Shown here piece by piece: positions 22,708 to 34,900 of a stretch of 64,000 nt of DNA; the stretch's first letter is position 1; each line of letters begins with the position of its first letter. Under the pieces are notes generated by a model that was given only the letters and a program-made list of their open reading frames with translations, searched no databases and had not been told where the DNA came from. The stretch spans positions 1,961,147 through 2,025,146 of the forward strand of contig VZQC01009601.1 of the NCBI GenBank assembly GCA_009823505.1, read 5' to 3'. Source of the stretch: Rhizomys pruinosus. Taxonomy: Eukaryota; Chordata; Mammalia; Rodentia; Spalacidae. The translations under genes were made by a program, and so were the position numbers.

Positions 22708-25700
22708 ATATATAATGTCTGAACATTAGTGCACGTTGATACCTGGGGACTGTATGGCAAGGACCATGGTTCCAGACAGAAGAAACCCGCACCCTCCAAA
22801 AAAAAAAATACAGGTTATTGCCAGAGCCCTTGGTTATTTTCTAGAACTTGAAGATAAGACCTTACAACTGCTGAATATAGGACATACTGTGACACAGGGC
22901 TTGGGAGCAATGGAACTGTAACTGACCTAGAAGCCTTGTCTCTCAAGACTAGTTCTCAAGGATACTACACAAGCTGCTAAGGGAGAAAATCAATCAATCT
23001 AAAGCCTAATAAAACAACCACAACAACTCGGACAAGAAACTACTTCTATTGGTGAAATAGTGGCATTGTTACCTGGGGGGTAATAAGCTATCTAACTGGA
23101 GTTAAAGCCCTCTCATGGGAGGGAACTTATGGGTGGCACTGTAATTACAGTCAAATATACATGGCTGGGGAGATCACAGATCGCAGAGAAAACCCCTATC
23201 TGTGTCATATCTCTAGACAAATCATAGTGTCATATGCTAAATGTAGATCTTTATATTTATAGACAAATGATTAAGAACACTAGCTGCTTTTGCAGAGGAC
23301 CCAGTTTCAGTTCCCAAAAACACATGGTGGATCAAAGTTCCACAACTGGTCACACACAGAGAATATACATTGTCCTAGTTTGTCTTCCACTGCTGTGACA
23401 AAACACTCTGACCGACACCAACTTGGGGAGGAAAGGGTTTATTCAGCTCACATCTCCTGGGTCACAGTTCATCACTCAGGGAACCCAAGGCAGGAACTCA
23501 GGGCAGGAACTGGAGGCAGGAGCTGAAGCACAGGCCATGGAGGAATGCTGTTCACTAGCTTGCTCCCCTGGCTCATGCCCAGCCCGCCTTCTTATACAGT
23601 ACACAACAACCTGCCCAGGGTGGCACCACTCTTGTGGGCTGGGCCCTCCCACATTGCTCAACAATCAAGACAATACTCCACAGATGTGGCCACAGGCCAA
23701 TCCAATGGAGCCAATTTCCCAATTGAGGCTCCCTCAACCCAGGTGTGTCAAGTTGACACTAAAGTTATCCCACACATACATACATTTGAGAGATGCCCAA
23801 CCCTACGTGACATATAGTGGAACCTCTATATCTAGGGCCCAGGACAAATAGTAGAACAAGAGGTAGAGACAACCCTAGTGCATCCCTCAACTCTTACCAG
23901 TGAAGCTTCCTTACAACAGAGTATAATGCATAGAGAAGGCCACGGCTGGCTACAGCGCGTCCCTGGAGAAGGCCACGGCTGGCTACAGCGCGTCCCTGGA
24001 GAAGGCCACGGCTGGCTACAGTGCGTCCCTGGAGAAGGCCACGGCTGGCTACAGCGCGTCCCTGGAGAAGGCCACGGCTGGCTACAGCGCGTCCCTGGAC
24101 AGGACTAAATATTAAACCCGACCCACCCACAGCTCAGAAACTATTGCAGAAGTGGGGGTCAGAAAGATTTAAGAGCCAGGTTTGGTCCAAGAACATAAGG
24201 AAATAGGGTTTCAGGCGACTGGAAGCTTGCTCATGTGAACCGTGGCAATGGTGGCATCATGCACAAGACTGATGTCAATTCAATCAGACAAGGGCCCAGG
24301 GTAGAGTGAGGGAAATGGGTGGTGGGCTGGCCTGGGAACTGTTAGCAACTTATTACTGCTGGGTAAGGGAGAGTAGATCTTCCTGAAGATCTCTAGATAG
24401 GCTGACTAGATTCCTGTGGATAAACTTACACTGAAGGACACCAGACAGGAATTAAATGACAATGCATGAAGTCTGGTGTGGGGGTATATGGAGGTGTGGG
24501 TGAGGGTCTAAGTGTAATTAAGAACTACTGAATGAAATGCACAAAAACAATTAAAAATATTTTTTTAAAAATTTAAAATACAATTTTTTTTATTTGAGGA
24601 TTTCATTAAATGTATTTTGGTTATACATCAGACCTTCTACCCCCCCCACCCTACCCCAGTACCCTCCTCAACTTCATATCCTCTATTATTTTTTAATTGA
24701 ATTTTTCAAATTTCATATAAAGATCTTGATCGCATTCAGATCCCCCAACTCAATTTCATGTACTTTATTATTATTTTTTTTTAATTTTATTTATTTCTGT
24801 ACGTGTATGAGTGTACTGTCTGCATGCAGGTCTGTGCACCCGTGTCGTGCAATGCCGCGGAGGTCAGAAGAGGGTGTCGGATTCCCCTGGAACTGGAGTT
24901 CTCCTGGAATTGGAGTTTCAGACGGTTCTCGGCCGCCATGTGGGTGCTGGGGATCGAACCCGGGTCCTCTGCAAGAGCAGTCGGCGCTCTTAACCGCTAG
25001 GCCATCTCTCCAGCCCCTCAATTTCATGTACTTTAATATATACATACAGACACACATATGTGGTCAGACAGACACACATACACACAAACCCACGCCTATA
25101 GAGTAAAATTTGTGTCCCCAAACGCCTTTTGGTATGGGTTTATCCAATGGAGCTTAGACCAAAAGTCAAATCCTACAATGAGACTGACTCCCTCCCAGCA
25201 GCCAGCAACTGCCAATACTTCCTCAGGTAGGGTTCGGGTTTCTAACCTACTTCCTCACATCCATGATGGGATTTTTGTCTGGCATGAGCTTAGGTAGGAT
25301 TGTGTATGCTGTTACCGCTGCTGTGAGATCATGAGTAACTGACCAGCTGTCTGGAAAACTCTCCTTGTGGTAGCACTGGTCATTTTTTATTACTTATTTA
25401 CTTCTTTAATATATATATATATATATTTTTTTATTATGTGTATGAGTGTACTGCCTGCATATGCGTAAGCACACCCATGCTGTGCAATGCCCAAGGTCAG
25501 AAGAAGGCACTAGATCACCTGGAACTGGAGTTATGGATAGTTGTTAGCAGCCAGCCATGTGGGTGCTGGGAATAGAAACTGGGTCTTCTGTAAGAGTAAA
25601 ACTCTTCAGCCATCTCTTCAGCCCAGAAATGGTGATTTTTTTAACAGATAATGCTAAATTACCTCTCCAATGAAGCTGTATCAAGTACTACTCCCCAAAT

Positions 25701-28700
25701 GGTATATATGAATCAGAGTATATCTCAATCAGATCATACAAAGCAAATTATGTGAATATCAAAGTATCATAATTACTTTCATTTTTTAAAAGCCTTTAAA
25801 TGGTCAAGTATGGAATAGTGTTCTATGGTAATCCACCAGATCATTTTTTTCTTTCCACAAAGACAGGGGTATTGAGAATATATATATATTTTGTCTTTTT
25901 AGAGACAGGGAAATATATATTTAAGATTTATAGTGGAACCTGGTTATGAGAGCTCATGCCCATAATTCTAGCATTACAGCAAGGTTGGGGCAGGAGGATT
26001 ACCATGAGTTCAAGGACAATGTGGACAAAAGAGTGAGAGCCATGGGTGGTGGTGAGGAACTTAAAATGATTAAGTTGGCAAAGCGACTTGAAACTCTTGG
26101 CAAAAACAAGACAGGCTTTATTTACTAATATTATCCAGTTGATGCTATTTAAATTAATGCCCATCTAGTAGCAGGACATGTTCTTTCTGCTGTGCCTGTC
26201 CTCTAGAATGACAGTAAACCCATTCTTACCTCAGGATCTGGGTTGGGGATATTTTCCAGTATCATTTTTGCTTGCTGGAAGTGCTTACTAGCTGCCACAT
26301 ACAGTTCTGGAGATTGAGGAGGAGGGCTGTATTTATTGAGGTCAGACATTTCCTAAAACCAAAACAAAATTGGAGACTTTCAATCAAAATCCTGTTTTAA
26401 TACAACACCCTTTTAAATGATTACAGAATTCTTCATTGGTTATCCAGAAAAAGATTCTGAAGTAAATATTTAATTCTCAACCTACATATACCATCTACAT
26501 TACTCTCATAATTTAATATTGAGTAATCTGATTATGACATCTAACCAAGCCAAATAATTTCCACACTGTTTAAGACTGCTACTGTTATCCCTCGGCCCAC
26601 TGGCCCAGCAAGATGATTTGGTACAAACAAACCCCTTCAGTATGACATAAGACAAGAGTGGAAGCTCACCTTGAACTGCAGGTAGTGCACTGGTGGTGGG
26701 GTCATCACACTGTTGAATGGAGCAAACCTGTGCTCATACCGTACTTGCTCACTATCAAGCTCAAACTTCGGCTTACGTACTTTGCCATCCATGTCAAATG
26801 CAACCATTGTCTAAAGGAAAAGGAAGAAAACCATCTGAAAAGGCATCTTCATGAATATCAAATTAAAAAAACAAAAAAACAGCTACTTAAATGCTGTATG
26901 TGGACTTTAGTATTCATTTTTAATTTATATTTCATATCTTACACAAAAACTGTTCAAATTCCAGTGTTCAATATTATTATTTTTCCCAGTGAAATTATAC
27001 ATTATTTTCCCAAATCTCATGTTTTTGTAATTGCTTAGAGACCTTCAAGAAAAAGCTTCTGAAAGCACAAATATATCATTTCACAGGAAAGGATTTTTTT
27101 AAATGTCCCATTTTGTAAGACCCATCATGTTGCCTCACATTTCCTGAAATACCAGTACAACTTCAAAATCAATGTTCACTACCCTACTGAAAATGCCTGC
27201 TTCTGTTTACACCAGTCATTGTAGAGCCCACTTTTCCCTACTATGTATACTCCAGTCATTGTAGAGCCCACTTCTACCTACTATGCATACTCCTAAAAAG
27301 CCCTACAGCCATTTCCCCATGAGGCCTTTCATCCAGAAGTAAGGTCTTCCTTCTGCTCCCACCTGTACCACAGGTCAACTAAGTGGCTGTGTGACATTAA
27401 GTAAAAATGTGTCAAACAAAAACTAATGTATAAAGGTTCCACTGCGTGTTGACAACTAGACTTGAGTAAGTAAGTTTCAGACAGACGGCAAATAAAACAA
27501 AGGAAAACAGACTCGGTAAGAATCAAGGAATAAACTAGACGATAGTGATAGGGTCAAACAGCAAATACAACATTATTTCCAACCACTTACTTTGAACATT
27601 CCAGCACACATATTCTGATAGGCTTGGCTCATTGTGATCTCTCGACTCAATGGGCGAACTGTAATTAGAAAACCAAATTAAAAAACAACAACAACAACAA
27701 AAAAAACACATCAGTCTGGGCCAAGTGGTAGAGGTGCACACCTTCAATCCTAGCACTCGGAAGCAGATGAATCTTTGTGATTTCAGTCATCCTGGTCTAC
27801 ATAATGAATTCCAGGCCAACCAGGGCTCACAGTAAGATTTTGTCTCAAAGGAAAAAAAATACAACCAAAAACCTCTGGCTTCTTCACTAAATGTAAACTT
27901 CACTTTGCTTCTATAACATTAATTTTATTTTATAACAACAATTTTCAAATAATACAACTAAAGTGAACTGAAAATTTAAACAATAGTATGTTCCCCAAGT
28001 AGCTAATACTAGAAAGTTTTAGCAGGAAGAAGTACTAGTGTCTCGGAAGCACCTCTTTCCTGGAGGCTCTCTACCAGGCCTCAAGGAGTTCACTGTCTTT
28101 CCACAGAACTGCAGATGACTTTCCTTCCAAGTGGGAGTGTTTTGTCAAAAGGTCCACAGATGCCTACTGCCTGTTCTCTAGCCTATTCCACATGGCTTTT
28201 TTAAGTGCACCTGTATTGTACAATGCCCATGGTGATCAGAAGAGGGTGTTGGATCATCTGTAACTGGAGTTATGGATGGTTGTAAGCTACCATGTGGGGG
28301 CTGGCAATGGAAATTGGGTCCTCTGCGAGTGCTCTTAACCACTGAGCCATCTCTCCAGGCACCCATGTGGCTACTTCTTGATCTAAGATCTTCTGGTACA
28401 TGGAATTAGAAAGAAATAAAAGCAAGAAAAGGAACTTAAGAAGCTCATATCACTAATAGTGGAATTCGGTCTTTACCCTCTCCTCTTTGCAAAGATAGTA
28501 AATGAGACTAATTACCTTCCCATTATGACTCAAAGGAGCTCTCTGTCTACTTGTCTGCCAAGAGTAGGGTGTTCTCCATTTATTTCTTTTCTTTTTCTTT
28601 TTTGTCTTTTTGAGACAATCTGAGTGCTGGGATTAAAGGCGTACACCAACACACCAGGCTCATTTATTTTTTAATTTTAAGAGTAGTCCACAAAGCCAGG

Positions 28701-28846
28701 TGTGATGGTGCACATCTATACTCTCAGAACCTGGCAGCCTCAGGCAGGAAGACTATGAGTTTCAGGCCAGCCTGTTATACACAGAGATTCCTGTTTCTAA
28801 ATAAGATAGGTAGGTAGGTAGGTAGATGGATAGATAGAGAAAGAAA

Positions 28847-28912
<66 letters not shown>

Positions 28913-31900
28913 GAAAGAAAGAAAGAAAGAAAGAAAGGAAGAAAGAAAGAAAGAAAGGGAGAGAGGGGGGAGGGAGGGAGGGAAGGAGGGAGGGAGGAAG
29001 GAAGGAAGGAAGGAAGGAAAGAAAAAGAAAGAAAGAAGAAAAGAAAAGAAAAGAAAAGAAAAGAGAACGTCTCCAGCACCTTTCTTTTTTTTCTTTGTTT
29101 TTTTGCTGCTGCGGCCTTTTTGCTGCTCTTCCATTATTCTCTCCTCCGCCATCTGGGAGCCATCAGCACGACTCAGTGTTGACATCAACCATGCATAAAG
29201 GAATTCAGAAAGATACCTTAAAGGTGACAAAATGTTAATGAATGGCAGAGATCTAAATGAGACAGCTTTACCAACATGAATATTAGTAATAATGGATGAG
29301 CTTGTTTTATTTTTTTATACCAGGGACTAAACCCAGGGCTTCGTGTATGCTAATAAGCACTTGCCCTCAGTCCCAAGTGGATATATTTTGTAATGCTTTA
29401 AAAAGTTTTTAAAAACAGACTTACCGGTTTGTAAAGGTAGATCTTATAAGAAGACATAAGCATCAAAAGTAATCTTTCAAAACTTTCTACATTTTACAAC
29501 TTTTCAAAAGATTTCTGGGTAACTACCTATGTACACGCAAATTAAATTAATTCCCTTAGATTTTCACTATCAGAACACAATTCACCTGTCTGTTAAATAC
29601 TTTCTTTGTTAAGCAAAACAAATTGATTCAGAAAATGTCAAAAATTATTGGTATTATACCAAATTATTTTTTTAATTTAATTCAAGTTTATAATTTACTT
29701 GAATTTATTAAATAAAAAGGAAAAACAGGATATTTTAGATAATTTTCAAAAGCTTAAACACTGCATTCTCTTAAACCACAATAGCAGTCCAAATTTATAT
29801 ATATATATATACGTATATATATATATATAATGTACATAATATGTATTTACACACATGCACATATGTGTAGCTTTTGTAGTACAATAATAAAGAAAACTAA
29901 GGATTTATTACTAATTTAAATGAAAACCAAAGATTTTTATTTATTTTTTTGGTATTTTTGAGACAGGGTCTCCATTTAGTCCCAGCTGGCCTGGAGCTCA
30001 TTCTGTAAACCAGGCTGGCCTTGAACTCACAGAGATCCGCCTGCCTCTGCTTCCTGAGTGCTGGGACTAAAGGCGTGTGCCACCATGCCCAGCGAAAATC
30101 AAAGATTTATAAGATATTTTATTATCTCTAATGATGCTCACTTTAGGACACCTATTCCCAAAATGTCCCAGAAAGATGTCAAGTAATTTACAATATTAAA
30201 ACACATACAAAATAGAACATTTAGACTTATTTATTATTTTTGTATGTCAAGATGTGTATACGTGGGCACATCAGTAATGGATTATTCTACCAGGGAGATG
30301 TTGGCCAGGGGATCTAAGGCCCCACAAAAGGTGGCTTCTTGCCTCTAAACTGGGATACCTGCAAGAAGAGAGGCGATAAGGCCCTGCTGCCGAAGAACTG
30401 ACATTAACATGGGAAAGATGTATTGAGACCACACATGCAAGTGTACAGATGGCCTCTGGAATACCAGAGAGTGTTACCAAAGGCCACTAAACCAATAAAG
30501 CAAATATAGGTCTCCTTGAGTCAAGCAAGACTCCACCGTCAGCACCAGCTACACCTCACCTGCCTGGAAATATTGTGCAGCAGAGGCAGCCATATGCCTG
30601 TATATCCCAAATCTAATTGGCTATTGGCTCTCTCCTTGGAGGAATAACCCATGGCTGATGCCACAAGCTTACATCCTCTACAGGTTAGGAGATGTTATAA
30701 GCCACAGTAAGACCCTGTCATATTTAACAGGAAAAAATGTAATTCATGGATCAACATATCATCTAAACATATGTGTCTATACCAAAGTAACCTACTATAA
30801 CTATTAGTGCTGTTTAAATACCTATATATCTAATTGCTTGTGCTTCATTAGTAGGATCGAAAGGTTATTCCTGGACAAACTGTCAGCCCATGAAAGAAAA
30901 CAGCCAGAATTGACCAGAGTCCAAGACAACAGCTCCAGAGAGAGTGGACTGTTTTGCTTCTCATCCACCTGTACCCCTTTCCTAAGCCTAGGGAATAATC
31001 TGCGGAAGAGGGGGCGTGGTAGAATGTAAGGGCTGCGACTGGGGTGAATGGTGAAACTACAGCAATGTAGTCTGGACACTCATTTGATCAACTTGATTGA
31101 ACATACAATCCCTCACCCCCGCTGGAAGGTGGGGCTGTGGGGGTTTGGGCACAACAGCCTGCAAATTGGTTTTACATGAAGGATGCTTGTACTCATGGAT
31201 TATCACTTATAGCTAAAAAATGAAAAAAAAAACTGAGAGAAATATGCAGGACAGTTATGGCAGAATGCATGATCTGGGTTGGGGTGGGGGTGGGGGGGAA
31301 GGGAAAGGGAAATATGCCTGAACTGAATTGGAAAATGATGTATGAAATGCACAAAGCATCAATAAAAAAAATGTTAAAAAAAAAAAAAACAACAAAAGTG
31401 GAGGGCAGAGGACAATTTTGTGCAGTCACTTGTCTGCTTCCAACTTTATGTGGAGTTTATGTGTTCAACTTAGGTTGTTAGGACTATGTAGATATCACTT
31501 TTACTAGCTATGCCATATTGCTAGTTCAAAACAACATTTTTTGGGGGGGGGGACCTCCTTTTTGAGACAGGGTCTCCCTGTAGCTCTACCTGACCTGGAA
31601 CTCACTATGTAGACCACCGCCTTGAACTCAGAAGAGATCCGCCTGCCTCTGCCTCCCAAGTGTTGAGATTAAAGATGTGCACCACCACGGCCAGCTCAAA
31701 ACATTTTAAGCTAAAGAAAAATTAGTCAAAAGATGTATTTGGAATGACTTAGGTATTACATTTTGAAGCTAAAGCACTGGTTCCTACGGCTGAGGCCAAC
31801 CTAATACATTCTTATCTGATAAAAGCAAGCATGTAGATCAGATGGAGAGGAAGCTGCTGGCACTGAATTTAAGTACTGATTATATAGTGTCATTTGTTAG

Positions 31901-34900
31901 ACTACAAATTAATTTCCCCTAACCATATAATAAAATCAGAAGGTCTATAACCTCTAAACACAATGAAGGATTTCTGTGGTGAAGTAACAGGGACAGGTAC
32001 AGGGAAGGAAGGACTGACAGGATTCAGGCCTTTCTTCCCAAACACCAGGGACCTTCTTCTTGTAAGTGCTTTATCAAAATTACTACATGATGATTATTAA
32101 GGAGAAGCAGAATGCTGATATTCTGCCCCCCACATTGCCAACTCTAAGCCAGTACCAGTATCATCCAGAAGTAGCTAGCTAGGAATGGAAATAATTGGGT
32201 CTCACTACAGATCAGATATACTAAACTTAGGGGATAACTCTAGTGACTAAGCCCATCAAGTGATTAGGGGCCTGTTGACAGACAGAAATCACTGTTTCTG
32301 CTCAATGATAAAAGAAGGGTAGCCAGGTTTGGTGGCACATGCCTTTAATCGAGGCAGAGGCAGGCAGATCTTTGTGAGTTCAAGGCCAGCCTGGTCTACA
32401 GAGCAAGTTCCAGGACAGGTGGGGCTACAGGGAGACCCTGTCTTGAAAAGACCAAAACAATAAAAAAAAAAAAAAAAAAACAAAAAGAAGGGTCTACAAG
32501 ATTTTAGGGCATTATATTTCATAAGCTTCTTAAAAACAATAGACTGTTTTGCAAAAAATTTAGAAGCTTAACACATAATTCTGAAGTCAAGAAACAGTTC
32601 ACAACTAATATTCAGGCCATTAACAGTTTTTGTACATAGAATTACAATTTCGGTAAGGTTATTTGGTACTATTTATATAAATATGGAAAGGCATACCAGA
32701 GAAATTATTCTCAAAATCACTGAAGACAGAGCAAACTGGGTTAATTTTTCTCCATAGAAGCAAATAAAAGATGTTGAATTAATCTTAGTAATTTTATTAG
32801 TAATTTTCACAGAAATATTCAAATAGCTGGAAAAACAATTATTCAATGGTATAGCACTAAAGATGTACATTTTCATCTAGCTCTAAGTCTTAACAGGTAT
32901 TTTACCAACTGACCTACAACTAAAGTACAAATGTACTAAATGAAAAAGTATCCCATGACTAGAGGGATGCTCTGGTTATATAGCTTGTCACAAAAGCCTG
33001 ACAATGTAAGTTCAATCCCCAGAACCTATGTAAAAAAGGACAACTGGGGCTGGAGAGATGGGCTACCGTTAAGAGTGCCAACACATCTTGCAGAGGACCC
33101 AGGTTCGATCCCAGCACCCACATGGAGTTTGAACCGTCTGTAAACTCCAATTCCAGGAGAATCTAGTTCCAGGGGAATTCTGAGCCTCTTTTGACTCTCC
33201 GCTGGCTTGTACGACACGGGTGCACAACTCTACATGCAACCAGTACATTCAAACACATACCAAAATAAAAAAAAAAAAAAAAAAAAGGACAACTGCAGTG
33301 ACATGTACCAGTAATCCCTACAGTAAGATGGGAGGCAGAGACAGGAGACTCCTTGGAAGCCTGTGGGCCAGGTACAGCCCAGAATACATTAAAAGAAAGG
33401 CCCTGTCTCAGTAAGATGAAAAAAGAACTGACCCCCGAAAGTTGTCCTCTGCATACACATGTGCCCACAGAACATGCACACACATACACATATAATAAAT
33501 GGTACCCAAACCACACTGTCTTTACAGTGCACTCTCATAGCTTACCACTCCACCTAACATTTTTAATTCCAATGGTTTGCCTACCAGTATATGTAGTAGT
33601 ACTCATGCATGCTGTACAGCTCCAACTCAAAGCCACTTAGCAGATACTGTATCATAATTCGAAGGTTGTGGTATAGGACCCAGGTTCCTAAGCAGGCCAA
33701 ATGTTGCCTCTGGGGCTCTTGTTTCAACAACATAGTGTGAAGCGCTGCATCAACCTTCTCCGCCTACCAAAATAAAATGTCACATCATTGTCCACTTATT
33801 TAGGTAATGAAAGGACTTTAAAATATGAGCAGAAACTTTAAGCCTCACCCTCCAAAGAATTCCCATCTTCAAACGCACTTCTGGCTATGTTTACATGCGA
33901 AGTCCTTACTTTCCAATAATATAATTGAACTAAATATTCTCTAAACTAAAAAAACAAAAACAAAAAAACACCCACCCATTTTATTTATTTATTTTATTAA
34001 TTTTATATATGTGTAGGAATGTACTGTCTGCATGCAGGTTTGTGCACCCGTGTCATGCAATGCTGCGGAGGTCAGAAGAGGGCGTCAGATTCCCCTGGAA
34101 CTGGAGTTTCAGACGGTTCTCGGCCGCCATGTGGGCACTGGGGATTGAACCCGCGTCCTCTGTAAGAGCGGTCAGCGCTCTTAACTGCTAGGCCATCTCT
34201 CCAGCCCCACCCACCCATTTTAATAATAAAAATACAATAACTCTAGCAAGACATGGCATTTAAGACTTATAAAACCTGTAATACCAGCAGCCTGTTCCAG
34301 AGACTGGAGGTGGGCGATCATATGACCCAGGGACTACAAACAAGAGCTGAGTTGGTGGAGCAGAGGCAGAGGGGCAGAGGGGCAGAGGGGCAAGAGGGGG
34401 GCAGAGAGGGGGGCAGAGAGGGGGGCAGAGAGAGGGGCAGAGAGAGGGGCAGAGGCAGGGCCAGGATGGTCTCCTTAGTGAGTTCCAAGCCAGCAGGGGC
34501 TACACATAGTGAAACCATGTCTCAAAAAGGCCCCCAAAAAATCAAGGAAAGAAGAAAAAAGGAGGAAGGAGGAAGGAGGAAAGGGAAAGGAAAGGAAGGA
34601 TTACTGATTTCAGGTCTTTAATCATGAATACTGATGTATGAATACTTTGTAACCAATACTGATGCACTCACAAATTAAAATTAGCATACCATGAAACTAT
34701 AGTTCTCTACTCATTTCATAATTTATCCTCATTATCAAAGAATTTAGGATGTTCATAAACTAAATTATTACTCTATTTACTCTTGTGAATGTTTCATCTA
34801 GCATTGATTGATGATATTAAGTGAAAAGTAAGCATATCATAGGGAAACATTAGTTCGCAAAACAATGAAGAATTTTTTTCCTTATGTGACCCAAGATGGC

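Larger units (their letters stand above)
22040..24585 (+). mobile_element. L1 3' end region, plus strand, with nested insertions
   Basis: Starts with the end of ORF2 and the 3' UTR (ggagctagaaactattatac...gaagtaacac, as in 39370-39440 reversed) and ends ...gaatgaaatgcacaaaaaca before an A-rich tail. It contains a B2 cut at an N (22449), a (TA)(CA) repeat, a partial B2, the MITE-like copy 2 and a 33-bp minisatellite. Confidence 0.65.

Noticed and set aside
26658..27038. Plus-strand frame of 126 codons
   Set aside because: It is the shadow of the NAA35 exon 26670-26810 on the opposite strand.
28762..29079. Phe/Leu/Ser-rich frame over the purine tract
   Set aside because: It is translation of a simple repeat. 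Only its junction with the NAA35 exon is worth noting.
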